Shown: positions 45,240 through 53,893 of the stretch, in pieces
Position numbering within the stretch: position 1 is the first letter of the stretch
Layout: each line of letters opens with the position of its first letter
From: Bog-756 sp963841885
Lineage (GTDB): Bacteria > Actinomycetota > Acidimicrobiia > Acidimicrobiales > RAAP-2
Direction of reading: 5' to 3'
NCBI GenBank assembly: GCA_963841885.1
Contig: CAWJEK010000015.1
Span: 1-64,000 of the forward strand
DNA length: 64,000 nt
Program-made: the position numbers and the translations under genes
The notes under the pieces: generated by a model
Told to the model about the DNA's origin: nothing
The model's database searches: none
The model's input: only the letters and a program-made list of their open reading frames with translations

Positions 45240-45301
45240 GGTTCCTCCCTCCTCGGGACCCATACCCAGGGTACGCCGGGCCAACGCGAAAATGGCATGA
45301 A

Positions 45302-45351
45302 ATCTTCGCCACGAAGCTTCGCCACGAATCTTGGCCACGAATTGGCCACGG
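45302..45351. repeat. 13-bp tandem repeats upstream of the stress-protein gene
   Basis: ATCTTCGCCACGA, AGCTTCGCCACGA and ATCTTGGCCACGA stand head to tail (45302, 45315, 45328), followed by the partial ATTGGCCACGG. The first junction makes a perfect palindrome CTTCG-CCA-CGAAG (45304-45316). They lie between a hypothetical gene and the usp start, where iterated operators would be expected. Confidence 0.8.
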
Positions 45352-45391
45352 CACGGGCCGGTACCCCGACCGCACTCCCGACGTCGCCCGA

Positions 45392-45802
45392 TCAGCCGGG
45401 AAGGCCCCGCACCGAGTTGTTCCGGGCGTCGTGGGTGAGCTCGGCCAGACCCAGAGCCTCGAGGAGCGGCGGGAGGTACATGCCGAACCGACCCCGGTAG
45501 CCGTTGCGCAGGCCGTACCAGCCCCCGATGGGGTTGTCGGGCGACCTCCCCCATGCCTCGACGGTGCCCTCGGCCGCCGGCTTCTTCTCGTCGGCGGCTC
45601 CGAGCGGGACCCAGTCACCCTGCTCGAGCAGCCAGGCGTGGAGGTTCTCGACGGCCCTCGCGTCATACGTCAGGCGGGTCGACCCCACCTGGCAGACGAG
45701 GACCGGCGGATCGGCGTCCCGGTCGACGTACATCGTGTAGGACGAGCTCCCGGGGGCCGTGGTCAGTTCCCACGGATCCGCCTTCGTGCCGGTGCCGGGC
45801 AT
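45392..45802 (-). CDS. Conserved-looking hypothetical protein
   Basis: A 136-residue cytosolic protein with no motif I can name. It begins MPGTGTKADPWELTTAPGSSSYTMYVD, has a beta-rich first half (PPVLVCQVGSTRLTYD), a helix (AVENLHAWLLEQG) and ends in a region NPIGGWYGLRNGYRGRFGMYLPPLLEALGLAEL. The GC3 pattern supports coding. GGGGGA precedes the ATG. It stands alone between the usp and sterol-desaturase-like genes. Confidence 0.78.
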   Translation of the reverse strand: MPGTGTKADPWELTTAPGSSSYTMYVDRDADPPVLVCQVGSTRLTYDARAVENLHAWLLEQGDWVPLGAADEKKPAAEGTVEAWGRSPDNPIGGWYGLRNGYRGRFGMYLPPLLEALGLAELTHDARNNSVRGLPG

Positions 45803-45927
45803 GGGTCCCCCTTTTTCGTCCGCTTTGATCGTCCTCAGTCTTGCAGATCCGGAAGAGAGATTCCGAAGAGTCCCTGGTCAGAGGGTCGCACCGTCGGGTC
45901 GGGACGGAGCGAGGGGGACGTCCGGAC

Positions 45928-47101
45928 TCAGGCGGCGGTCCCGAGGGCCACGGCGACCGGGGACTCGACCGGGGCGCGGTGGCGCATGGCCCATCCCGGT
46001 CCCCGGAACACGAACGAGAGCCGTTCGACCCATCCGGTGGAGGACGCGATGTCCCGGACCAGGTCGACGTACTCGTGGCCGACGATGCGGGCGGGGTCGA
46101 AGGTGTGGATGTTCTTCGTCAGTCCGTAGACCACCGGCTCGACCTCCGGCTCGAACGTCCCGAACAGGCGGTCCCAGACGATGAGGATGCCACCGTGGTT
46201 GCGGTCGAGGTACTGACGGTTCGATCCGTGGTGGACCCGGTGGTGGGAGGGCGAGTTGAAGGTGGACTCGGCCCGGCCGATCCTGTCGATGGCCTCGGTG
46301 TGGATCCAGAACTGGTAGATCAGGTTGACGCCCCGGGCCGTGGCCACCGCCGACGGCGGTATCCCGAACAGGCACAGCAGCCCGTACGGGACCGAGGTGC
46401 CGAGGGCGTCGGCGACCGGTTGGCGGAGGGCGGTCGACAGGTTGTACCGCTCGCTCGAGTGGTGGACCTCGTGGACCGCCCACATGTAGCGGCTGGTGTG
46501 CATGAACCGGTGGTTCCAGTAGTAGAGGAAGTCCCAGCCGACGATGGCCGCCGCCAGGGGCACCGGTCCCGTGCCCAGGGACCGGACGACGCGTCGGTCC
46601 CACAGCCGCCCGGGGGTCATGGCCGTCGCCCAGGCCGTGGTGGCGGCCACGCCGCCCATGGCGACCGTGGCCACGCCGCCGATCGACGCCACCTTCCGGG
46701 CGGTCGAGCGGGCGGCCGGGCGGGGAGTGGCGACCGCATCGGGCGCCGGCGGCGCCCCGGCCTCCCGACGCTCGGAGCGACGGGCCAGGACGTCCGCCGC
46801 CGTCGTCACCGCGGCCGCACCGAGGGCGCCGACCACGAGGGCCTTGGCGTAGCGGCCCCGACCCCGCGGTCACCGGGGCCAGCAGCTTCGGCATCACGAT
46901 GGGGGCCAGCAGGCTGAGGGCGCCCATGGACAGGCTGGCGAGCGTGTCCCTGGTCTCGTAGTCACCCGCCGTGGGGGCGCCCCCGGATGCGAGGCGCCGC
47001 CGCTGCCGCCAGTACTCGAGCCCCATGGCGGCGAAGTAGCCGGGCACGGCGACGACGGTCAGGTCGACCGTCGGGCGTTCGGGGGAAGTCGGATGTCTCA
47101 C
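45928..47101 (-). CDS. Fatty acid hydroxylase / sterol desaturase family protein, frame broken
   Basis: Membrane di-iron oxygenase family, about 390 residues. From GTG 47101 (GAGGA upstream) the first frame gives VPGYFAAMGLEYW and a hydrophobic segment SMGALSLLAPIVMPKLLAPV. The second frame carries the histidine boxes HRFMHTSRYMWAVHEVHHSS and SPSHHRVHHGSN that bind two irons. Removing one base from the plus-strand CCCC at 46856-46859 joins the halves. A three-box pattern HxxxH, HxxHH, HxxHH marks the family; the substrate may be a sterol, fatty acid or ether lipid. Residues 95-145 of the restored protein are a charged linker. Confidence 0.85.
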
Positions 47102-47270
47102 GTGGCGGTCCTCGTCGTGCTGGGTGCCGGGGCACCCGGAAGCGGACCCGGATGCGGTGTCGGGACGGCCGGCCCGGGTCACCCAGGGGTCCCCCCGGGA
47201 CCGTCGTCGGGCGGCCCCGAGCCGCCCCGGATCCCGCCCGGGCGATGGGAGAAGGGTACCGCGGGCCCGC

Positions 47271-47852
47271 TCAGGACCGGGAGGCCGCCCGCAGAGGCCG
47301 AAGGGCCTCCTCCAGCCTCGCCAGCTCGGCCAGCATGCCCGCCGCGCCCATCTCGAGCTGCTCGTTCGGGACGAACCGGCCCTCGTCGTCGATGAACTGG
47401 CCGACGAAGGGGATGTTGACGGCTTCGACGGCCGGCGTCATCCGCAGCGCCGCCACCACCGGCTTGAGCGCCGTCAGGGCCCGCACCCCGGCGGACACCC
47501 CGCCGTAGCTGACGAAGCCGACCGGCTTGTAGTTCCACTCGACGTGCAGGTAGTCGAGGGCGTTCTTGATGGCGGCGTTGTAGCTGTGGTTGTACTCGGG
47601 ATGCACGATCACGAAGGCGTCCGAGGCTCCGACCGTCCGGGCCCAGGCCAGCGTGTGGGCGTGCGTGTACTCACCGGCGATCGGATGGTTGGGCTCGTCC
47701 AGCAGGGGGAGGGCGACCTCGGCCAGGTCGGCGACCTCGATCCCGAAGCGTCCGTCGGCTTCGGCCACCTGCTGGAACCAGCGGGCCACGGGGAGACCGA
47801 CCCGGCCGGGCCGGGTGCTGGCGATGATGATCTGGAGGGTGGGCTTGGACAC
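47271..47852 (-). CDS. NADPH-dependent FMN reductase family protein
   Basis: A 193-residue flavodoxin-like reductase. LQIIIASTRPGRVGLPVARWF is the FMN phosphate loop, VIVHPEYNHSYNAAIKNALDYL the flavin-binding motif and KPVGFVSYGGVSAGVRAL the dinucleotide region, so quinone, azo or flavin reduction is likely. I use GTG 47852 with GGGAG 8 nt upstream; a TTG start at 47879 would add nine residues. A palindrome immediately upstream suggests control by a MarR- or HxlR-like redox regulator not encoded next to it. Confidence 0.88.
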   Translation of the reverse strand: MSKPTLQIIIASTRPGRVGLPVARWFQQVAEADGRFGIEVADLAEVALPLLDEPNHPIAGEYTHAHTLAWARTVGASDAFVIVHPEYNHSYNAAIKNALDYLHVEWNYKPVGFVSYGGVSAGVRALTALKPVVAALRMTPAVEAVNIPFVGQFIDDEGRFVPNEQLEMGAAGMLAELARLEEALRPLRAASRS

Positions 47853-47879
47853 GCGGTTACTCCCGGGTTGGGTACTCAA

Positions 47880-47899
47880 GTAGTTGCTTACACAACTAC
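47880..47899. promoter_or_regulatory. Palindrome GTAGTTG-N6-CAACTAC, operator of the FMN reductase gene
   Basis: Perfect 7-bp arms around CTTACA, directly downstream of a possible minus-strand -10 TATGGT. Shape and spacing fit a MarR/HxlR-type operator. Confidence 0.6.
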
Positions 47900-47975
47900 C
47901 ATAGCCGCGGTCCGGACCCGCGCCTCCCGCCGGCGCCCCGCCGGGAGGCGGGTCCGGGTCGCGGAGGCGGGTCAG

Positions 47976-47989
47976 TAGAACCGGTTCTA
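47976..47989. promoter_or_regulatory. KstR-type box 1 at the thiolase promoter
   Basis: TAGAACCGGTTCTA is a perfect palindrome and matches TnnAACnnGTTnnA, the motif of the mycobacterial cholesterol repressor KstR. It overlaps a -10 TATACT (47988-47993). Confidence 0.75.
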
Positions 47990-48068
47990 TACTGTGGCGC
48001 CTGAGCGGGCCTCATCCCGCCCGCGGCCCTGCCGCGCCGCCCGACACCGCACCCAAGGGGGATCCATC

Positions 48069-49229
48069 ATGGCCCAGCCCGTCATCGTCGAAGCCGTCCG
48101 CACACCCATCGGCAAGCGCAACGGTTGGCTCTCGGGGCTCCATGCCGCCGCGCTGCTGGGCAAGACGCAGGTCGAGCTGGTGAAGAAGGCCGGCATCGAC
48201 CCCGGAGCCGTCGACCAGATCGTCGGTGGCTGCGTGACCCAGGCCGGCGAGCAGGCCTCCAACGTCACCCGCACGGCCTGGCTGAGCGAAGGCATGCCCT
48301 ACGAGACGGCGGCCACCACGGTGGACTGCCAGTGCGGATCCGCCCAGCAGGCCAACCACTTCGTGGCCAACCTGGTGGGGGCCGACGCCATCCACACCGG
48401 CATCGCCTGCGGGGTCGAGGCCATGAGCCGGGTGAGTCTGGGCGCCAACGCCTTCAACGGCCCCGGGCGCTCACGCCCCGAGGAGTTCCCGTGGGACATG
48501 CCGGACCAGTTCGGGGCGGCCGAGCGGATCGCCCAGAAGTACGGCATCACCCGCGAGGACGTCGACTGGCTGGGCTTCGAGTCCCAGCGCAAGGCCGCCC
48601 GGGCCGTCGCCGAGGCCCGCTTCGACCGCGAGATCGTCCCCGTCGAGGCCCCGGTCATGGGGGCGGACGGACCCACCGGTGAGGTCAACCTGGTGAGCCG
48701 CGACCAGGGCCCCCGCGACACCACCAAGGAGGGACTGGCCGGACTCAAGCCGGTCCTGCCCGACGGCATGCACACGGCCGGCAACAGCTCGCAGATCTCC
48801 GACGGCGCCGCCGCCGTGCTGTGGATGTCCCAGGAGCGGGCGGGCGAGGCCGGCCTGCGTCCGAGGGCCCGGATCGTGGCCCAGACCCTGGTCGGCTCCG
48901 ACCCCTATTACCACCTGGACGGACCCATCGCCGCCACCGCCGACGTGCTGAAGAAGGCGGGGATGACCATGGCCGACATCGACATCTTCGAGGTCAACGA
49001 GGCGTTCGCCTCGGTCGTGATGTCGTGGGGCAAGGTCCACGAGGTGGACTGGGACAAGGTGAACGTCAACGGGGGCGCCATCGCGCTCGGCCACCCGGTC
49101 GGCTCCACCGGTGCCCGGCTGATCACCACCGCCCTGCACGAGCTCGAGCGGTCGGACAAGAACCTGGCGCTGATCTCGATGTGCTGTGGTGGCGCCCTGG
49201 CCACCGGCACCATCATCGAGCGCATCTGA
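48069..49229 (+). CDS. Thiolase (acetyl-CoA acyltransferase, FadA5-like)
   Basis: Thiolytic cleavage of 3-oxoacyl-CoA in beta-oxidation. The 386-residue protein has the nucleophile C89 in VDCQCGSAQQ, VNEAFASVVMSW, the catalytic His in IALGHPVGSTGARL and the second Cys in SMCCGGALATG. EAVRTPIGKRNG and the overall pattern are of the mycobacterial FadA5/FadA6-type steroid thiolases, though acetoacetyl-CoA or fatty acyl substrates cannot be excluded. GGGGGA precedes ATG 48069. A KstR-type box covers its promoter, tying it to the enoyl-CoA hydratase and acyl-CoA synthetase units downstream. Confidence 0.92.
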   Translation: MAQPVIVEAVRTPIGKRNGWLSGLHAAALLGKTQVELVKKAGIDPGAVDQIVGGCVTQAGEQASNVTRTAWLSEGMPYETAATTVDCQCGSAQQANHFVANLVGADAIHTGIACGVEAMSRVSLGANAFNGPGRSRPEEFPWDMPDQFGAAERIAQKYGITREDVDWLGFESQRKAARAVAEARFDREIVPVEAPVMGADGPTGEVNLVSRDQGPRDTTKEGLAGLKPVLPDGMHTAGNSSQISDGAAAVLWMSQERAGEAGLRPRARIVAQTLVGSDPYYHLDGPIAATADVLKKAGMTMADIDIFEVNEAFASVVMSWGKVHEVDWDKVNVNGGAIALGHPVGSTGARLITTALHELERSDKNLALISMCCGGALATGTIIERI

Positions 49230-49293
49230 CGGCACCTCCCGGGGGGCCCGGGTTGGCGCGGACTCCTGCTGGAAGCGTGATTGCATAGGGGCC

Positions 49294-51564
49294 ATGCCGC
49301 TCACCTCCAGCACCTTCCGCAAGGCCGCCTTCCGACTGCCCCTCGCCACCCTGGCGTTGGTGGTGGCGTCCGGCTGCGCCTCCTCCACGGCCGGGGCCGG
49401 CTCCTCGACGACCACGTCGACCACGTCGACCACGTCCCACCGCACACCGGCGCAGTCCCCCTCGACGCTGACGGCGTCGGAGTGGACGACGTACGACCAG
49501 AACGGCCTGCGCGACGGGGTCGACACCTCGGGCGCGTCCTTCTCGCCCCCGGCCGCCGCCTGGACCTCACCCGCCCTCGACGGCAGCCTCTTCGGCCAGC
49601 CGCTGATCTACGCCAACCGGGTGTTCGCGGCCACCGAGAACGACACGATCTACGCCCTGGCCGCCGACACCGGGGCCGTCCTGTGGTCCAAGCACGTCGG
49701 CACCCCGTTCTCGCCGTCCACCGTGCCGGGCATCTGCGGCGACATCGACCCGACGGTGGGGATCACCGGCACGCCGGTCATCGACACGGCCCGCGACGAG
49801 ATCTTCGCGGTGGCCACCGAGCAGGTGCCGGGTGGCGCCTCCCACCACCTGATCGGGCTCGACCTCTACACCGGGGCCGTGGTGCTCGACGAGGACATCG
49901 ACCCGGCGTCCGTGGTGGCGCCGGCCTACGAACTGCAGCGTGTCTCCCTGGGCCTGACCGACGGTCGGGTCATCATCGGCATGGGCGGCAACTCGGGGGA
50001 CTGCGGTACGTACCACGGACTGGTGATCTCCGCCCCCGAGGACGGCTCGGCCCCGTCGACGTTCGTGGTGGCCGACCAGCCCGGTGACCTCCAGGGCGCG
50101 GTGTGGATGGGGGGTTCGGCCCCGGACATCGACAGCCAGGGGAACGTGTGGGTGGCGACCGGCAACGCCGCCACCGGGTCCACGCCGGACGACTCCGACA
50201 GCGTGCTGAAGTTGAGTCCGACCATGCAACTGCTCGACTCGTTCACGCCCTCGACGTGGAAGAGCGACAACGAGTCCGACGCCGACCTCGCCTCGACGGC
50301 CCCGGTGCTGCTCCCGAACGGCACGGTGTTCCAGGTCGGCAAGTTGCGCACCGCCTACGTCCTCAACGCATCCCACCTGGGCGGCATCGGCGGCCAGGAG
50401 GCCGAGGCGCCCAACTTCTGCGGGAGCGACCCGGACGGCGGGGCGGCGCAGTTGAACGGCACCGTCTTCGTGCCCTGCAGCGACGGGCTCCGGTCGGTCA
50501 CCCCGGTACCCGACAAAGCGCCGGTGGCCAACTGGAAGACGACCAGCGGAGCCCACAGCTCGCCGATCGTGGCCGGCAACTGGGTCTGGTCGATCGGCGG
50601 GAGCACGCTCTACGCGCTGGATCCCACCACCGGTAAACAGATGTACAGCTTCCCCCTCACCCAGCCCGCCAACCACTTCCCGTCGCCGGCCGCCGCCGAG
50701 GGCCTGGTGGTGGCCCCGGGAGCGGACCAGCTCTTCGCCTTCGACGGAGCGGCCGGACTGCCCGGGCCGCCCACCCCGGAGCCGACCCACGCCGGTTACT
50801 GGCTGACCGCCGCGGACGGGGGGATCTTCTCCTTCGGCCAGTCCGCCTTCTACGGCTCGACCGGCGGCATCCACCTGAACCAGCCGATCGTGGGCATGGC
50901 CGCCACCCCGTCCCGGCAGGGCTACTGGCTGGTGGCCTCGGACGGCGGCGTGTTCGCCTTCGGCGACGCCGGCTTCCACGGATCCACCGGTGCCCTGCAC
51001 CTCAACGCCCCGGTCGTCGGCATCGCCCCCACGCCGGACGGGAACGGCTACTGGCTCGTCGCCTCCGACGGCGGGGTGTTCGCCTTCGGGGACGCCGCCT
51101 TCGAGGGATCGATGGGGGGCGTGCGGCTCAACGCCCCGGTGGTGGGGATCGCCGCCGGCTCCGACGACCACGGCTACCGGCTGGTGGCGGCCGACGGCGG
51201 CGTGTTCGCCTTCGGCTCGGCACCTTTCGGGGGCTCGGCCGGCAACCTGACCCTCACCCGGCCGATCGTGGGCATGGCGGCGGCCCCGGGCACGTCGGGC
51301 AAGGGGTACTGGCTGGTGGCCTCCGACGGCGGGATCTTCAGCTACGGCGGGGCCGGCTTCCACGGTTCGACCGGTGGCGAGGCCCTGGGCAGCCCGGTGG
51401 TGGGCATGACTCCGACGGTGGACGGTGGGGGCTACTGGATCGCCTCGGCCGACGGCTCCGTCTACAACGAGGGGGACGCCACCTTCGCCGGGGCGCTGGA
51501 CGGCCTCCCGCTCAACGCCCCCGTGGTCGGCCTGGCCGCCGGACCCGGCCCGGCCCCGGGCTGA
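49294..51564 (+). CDS. Exported lipoprotein: PQQ-like propeller plus GYWLVASDGG repeats
   Basis: A 756-residue cell-surface protein. The signal peptide (RKAAFRLPLATLALVVASGC) ends in a lipobox-like ASGC, followed by a Ser/Thr linker. Residues about 65-490 resemble a PQQ-type beta-propeller (AATENDTIYALAADTGAVLWS, IGGSTLYALDPTTGKQMYSF). Residues about 500-756 are six repeats of 42-44 residues with consensus GYWLVASDGGVFAFGDA followed by F-GS-GG--LN-PVVGMA. The same repeats end the MauA-like protein at 59086. I know them from Acidimicrobiia surface proteins but not their function. It sits between beta-oxidation genes, 64 bp after the thiolase. Confidence 0.85.
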   Translation: MPLTSSTFRKAAFRLPLATLALVVASGCASSTAGAGSSTTTSTTSTTSHRTPAQSPSTLTASEWTTYDQNGLRDGVDTSGASFSPPAAAWTSPALDGSLFGQPLIYANRVFAATENDTIYALAADTGAVLWSKHVGTPFSPSTVPGICGDIDPTVGITGTPVIDTARDEIFAVATEQVPGGASHHLIGLDLYTGAVVLDEDIDPASVVAPAYELQRVSLGLTDGRVIIGMGGNSGDCGTYHGLVISAPEDGSAPSTFVVADQPGDLQGAVWMGGSAPDIDSQGNVWVATGNAATGSTPDDSDSVLKLSPTMQLLDSFTPSTWKSDNESDADLASTAPVLLPNGTVFQVGKLRTAYVLNASHLGGIGGQEAEAPNFCGSDPDGGAAQLNGTVFVPCSDGLRSVTPVPDKAPVANWKTTSGAHSSPIVAGNWVWSIGGSTLYALDPTTGKQMYSFPLTQPANHFPSPAAAEGLVVAPGADQLFAFDGAAGLPGPPTPEPTHAGYWLTAADGGIFSFGQSAFYGSTGGIHLNQPIVGMAATPSRQGYWLVASDGGVFAFGDAGFHGSTGALHLNAPVVGIAPTPDGNGYWLVASDGGVFAFGDAAFEGSMGGVRLNAPVVGIAAGSDDHGYRLVAADGGVFAFGSAPFGGSAGNLTLTRPIVGMAAAPGTSGKGYWLVASDGGIFSYGGAGFHGSTGGEALGSPVVGMTPTVDGGGYWIASADGSVYNEGDATFAGALDGLPLNAPVVGLAAGPGPAPG
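50788..51558 (+). repeat. Six 42-44-residue coding repeats
   Basis: Each unit begins GYW(L/I) and contains ADGG or SDGG, FG-A-F-GS and (P)(V/I)VG(M/I). Period about 126-132 bp. The DNA copies have diverged, so the array is old compared with that at 59934-60515. Confidence 0.8.
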
Positions 51565-51626
51565 CCGGACCGCCGGCGCCATCCACCGGCCGGGAGGTCA
51601 CCACCCCCGGGTCTCCACCCAGAAAG

Positions 51627-51640
51627 TAGAATGGGTTCCA
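51627..51640. promoter_or_regulatory. KstR-type box 2 at the enoyl-CoA hydratase promoter
   Basis: TAGAATGGGTTCCA fits TnnAACnnGTTnnA except AAT for AAC. It overlaps a -10 TAGAAT, as box 1 overlaps its promoter, 104 bp before the ATG. Confidence 0.6.
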
Positions 51641-51743
51641 GTTCCGTGCGCTCCGGCCCTGCGTGGCGCGCACGCCGACAGCCACGCGCCGCGGCGCACG
51701 AGGGGGAGCGGACGGCGTCCGTCGCCCCGAAGGGAGCACCACC

Positions 51744-52538
51744 ATGATCGACACCGAACACCTCACCTATGAGGTGGTGGGGACCACCGCCGTCGTGACC
51801 ATGAACCGTCCCGAGGCCAAGAACGCCCTGTCGGGGCCGATGCTGGTCGGGATGGCCGACGCCTGGGTGGAGATCGACGGCAACGACGACATCCGTTGCG
51901 CCATCCTCACCGGGGCGGGCGGGACCTTCTGCGCCGGCATGGACCTGAAGTCGATGTCGGGCCCCGGCAACGAGGACGTGAAGGAGCGCATGGCCGCGGA
52001 TCCGGACCTCCACTGGAAGGCGCTGCTGCGCCACTACTCGTTGAGGAAGCCGCTGATCGCCGCCGTGGAGGGCTGGGCCGTGGCCGGCGGCACGGAGATC
52101 CTCCAGGCCACCGACATCCGGGTGGCCGGCGAGAGTGCCAAGTTCGGCGTCTTCGAAGCGAAGCGGGGCCTGTTCCCCCTCGGCGGGTCGACGGTCCGCC
52201 TGCGCCGCCAGATCCCCTTCACGGTGGCCATGGACCTCCTGTTGACGGCGAGGGAGGTCTCGGCCCAGGAGGCCAAGGAGATCGGGCTGATCGGACGGGT
52301 GGTGCCCGACGGCACCGCCCTCGAGAACGCCCTGGCCATCGCCGAGCTCATCGGGGCCAACGGCCCGCTCGCCGTCGAGGCGATCAAGGCCTCCGTGAAG
52401 GCGACCGAGGGGATCCCCGAGGAGGAGGCGCTCAAGATGGAGCTGGAGTTCGGCTGGCCCATCTTCGCCACCGAGGACGCCGCCGAGGGCCAGAAGGCGT
52501 TCGCCGAGAAGCGCACCCCGGTCTACCGGCGCAAGTGA
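51744..52538 (+). CDS. Enoyl-CoA hydratase, EchA19-like
   Basis: Crotonase-fold hydratase of 264 residues. Oxyanion-hole strands are TGAGGTFCAGMDLKSM and EGWAVAGGTEI; IRVAGESAKFGVFEAKRGLFPLGG and the C-terminal EGQKAFAEKR are close to what I recall of mycobacterial EchA19 (Rv3516), which hydrates steroid side-chain enoyl-CoAs. In mycobacteria echA19 is next to fadD19; a FadD19-like gene is 1.4 kb away here. AAGGGAG lies 9 nt before the ATG. The stop overlaps the thioesterase start by 4 bp. The promoter carries a KstR-type box. Confidence 0.9.
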   Translation: MIDTEHLTYEVVGTTAVVTMNRPEAKNALSGPMLVGMADAWVEIDGNDDIRCAILTGAGGTFCAGMDLKSMSGPGNEDVKERMAADPDLHWKALLRHYSLRKPLIAAVEGWAVAGGTEILQATDIRVAGESAKFGVFEAKRGLFPLGGSTVRLRRQIPFTVAMDLLLTAREVSAQEAKEIGLIGRVVPDGTALENALAIAELIGANGPLAVEAIKASVKATEGIPEEEALKMELEFGWPIFATEDAAEGQKAFAEKRTPVYRRK

Positions 52539-53323
52539 GCGACGAACCGCAGTTCGCCCTGCCCGACGGCGGACTGGGCATCGTCCCCGACGACGACCCG
52601 CGCTCGAGGTTGGCGGCCGCCATCCGGCCGATCATCACCATGCTGGTGGCCTCGAGCTTCGAGGACGAGGACCTGGAGGAGGCCACCCGGGCCGTCGAGG
52701 AGGTCCGCGCCACCCTGGCCTCCCGGGCCGGCCCCAAGCGCGCCCGCCAGCATCCCGATGTCGCCCGGCACGCCCAGGAGATCTTCCCGACCAGCCCGAT
52801 CATCGGCATGGCCAACCCCGTGGCCCCGCCGGTGGTGGTCCACATCGTCGACGGCCCCGACGGTGGCTTCCGCGAGATCCACGCCGAGGCCTGGTTCGAC
52901 TGGCAGTACGAGGGGCCGCCCTCGTGTGTGCACGGTGGCGTCATCGCCGAGACGTTCGACGAGCTGCTCGGAGCCTCCTGCATCGTGGCCGGCCATCCCG
53001 GGATGACCGGGACGCTGACGGTCACGTACCGCAAGCCGACGCCGCTGCGGTCCCCGCTGCGCCTCGAGGCCCGCTGCACGTCACACGAGGGCCGCAAGGT
53101 CCGGGCCTGGGCCGCCATCTACCGCGGCGACGTGCTGACCGCCGAGGCCGAGGGCATCTTCATCGAGGTGCGGCCCCAGCAGATCCTGGCCATCGCCGAG
53201 GAGAACATCGACAGCGCCGACCCGGCGATCATCGAGGCCATCCGGGTTGAGGCGAGCCGTCCCGGGGCCGCCTCCGACGTGCAGTGGGACGTGCCCGGCG
53301 CCGAGGAGGCCCCACCCGACTGA
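52535..53323 (+). CDS. Hotdog-fold thioesterase (PaaI/4HBT superfamily)
   Basis: A 262-residue acyl-CoA thioesterase-like protein. The hotdog helix motif PPSCVHGGVIAETFDELLG (HGG plus the acidic residue) and the strands MTGTLTVTYRKPTPLRSPLRLEARC place it in the PaaI group; the N-terminal 120 residues include a helical ATRAVEEVRATL segment seen in some actinobacterial members. It probably releases CoA from dead-end or accumulated acyl-CoA in this pathway. GTG start coupled to the hydratase stop (4-bp overlap). Confidence 0.85.
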   Translation: MSDEPQFALPDGGLGIVPDDDPRSRLAAAIRPIITMLVASSFEDEDLEEATRAVEEVRATLASRAGPKRARQHPDVARHAQEIFPTSPIIGMANPVAPPVVVHIVDGPDGGFREIHAEAWFDWQYEGPPSCVHGGVIAETFDELLGASCIVAGHPGMTGTLTVTYRKPTPLRSPLRLEARCTSHEGRKVRAWAAIYRGDVLTAEAEGIFIEVRPQQILAIAEENIDSADPAIIEAIRVEASRPGAASDVQWDVPGAEEAPPD

Positions 53324-53865
53324 TGGGGGCACCGGAGCCGCCTGAGGGTGTGACCGTGCGCGAGGCCGGGCCCGACGACGCCCGGGCGGTGGCCCGGGTG
53401 CACGTCGACTCGTGGCGGGGGGCGTACGCGGACCTGCTGCCCCGGGCCGTGCTCGACGGCCTGTCGGTCGAGCACCGGGCCGCCCGTTGGCGGCGGGTCC
53501 TCGACCCGTCCTCACCGGACCGGGTGATGGTGGCCGAGGAGGTGGGCCGGATCGTCGGGTTCGCCCACGTCGGCCCGCACCACGACAGCGACCTCGGGTC
53601 GGACCGCGGCATGCTCGCCGCCCTCTACGTCGACCCCGGCTGGTGGGGGAGCGGCGTCGGGGGCAGGGTGCACGACGCCGGCCTCGAGCGGCTGGCGTCG
53701 GACGGCTACGAACGCGTCGTGCTCTGGATGCTGTCGACCAACCGGCGGGCGGCCGCCTTCTACCGCCGTCGGGGCTGGGTGGCCGACGGCCACCTGCGTC
53801 TGCAGCAGTTCGGCGGGGCGGTGGTCCTCGACCGGCGGTTGGGGCGGTCGCTCCCGGCGGTGTGA
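53323..53865 (+). CDS. GNAT-family N-acetyltransferase
   Basis: A 180-residue GNAT domain: VREAGPDDARAVARVHVDSWRGAYADLLP at the N-terminus, LAALYVDPGWWGSGVGGRVHDAGLERL as motif A that binds acetyl-CoA, and VLWMLSTNRRAAAFYRRRGW as motif B. The acceptor is unknown. Its ATG shares a base with the thioesterase TGA, so it is the third gene of the hydratase operon, although its role in lipid degradation is unclear. Confidence 0.9.
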   Translation: MGAPEPPEGVTVREAGPDDARAVARVHVDSWRGAYADLLPRAVLDGLSVEHRAARWRRVLDPSSPDRVMVAEEVGRIVGFAHVGPHHDSDLGSDRGMLAALYVDPGWWGSGVGGRVHDAGLERLASDGYERVVLWMLSTNRRAAAFYRRRGWVADGHLRLQQFGGAVVLDRRLGRSLPAV

Positions 53866-53893
53866 CGGGCCGGTCGGCGGGCGGGCCCGCCGG

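Noticed and set aside
45302..45351. CRISPR-like array
   Set aside because: Repeats are only 13 bp, directly adjacent with no spacers, and no cas genes are nearby.
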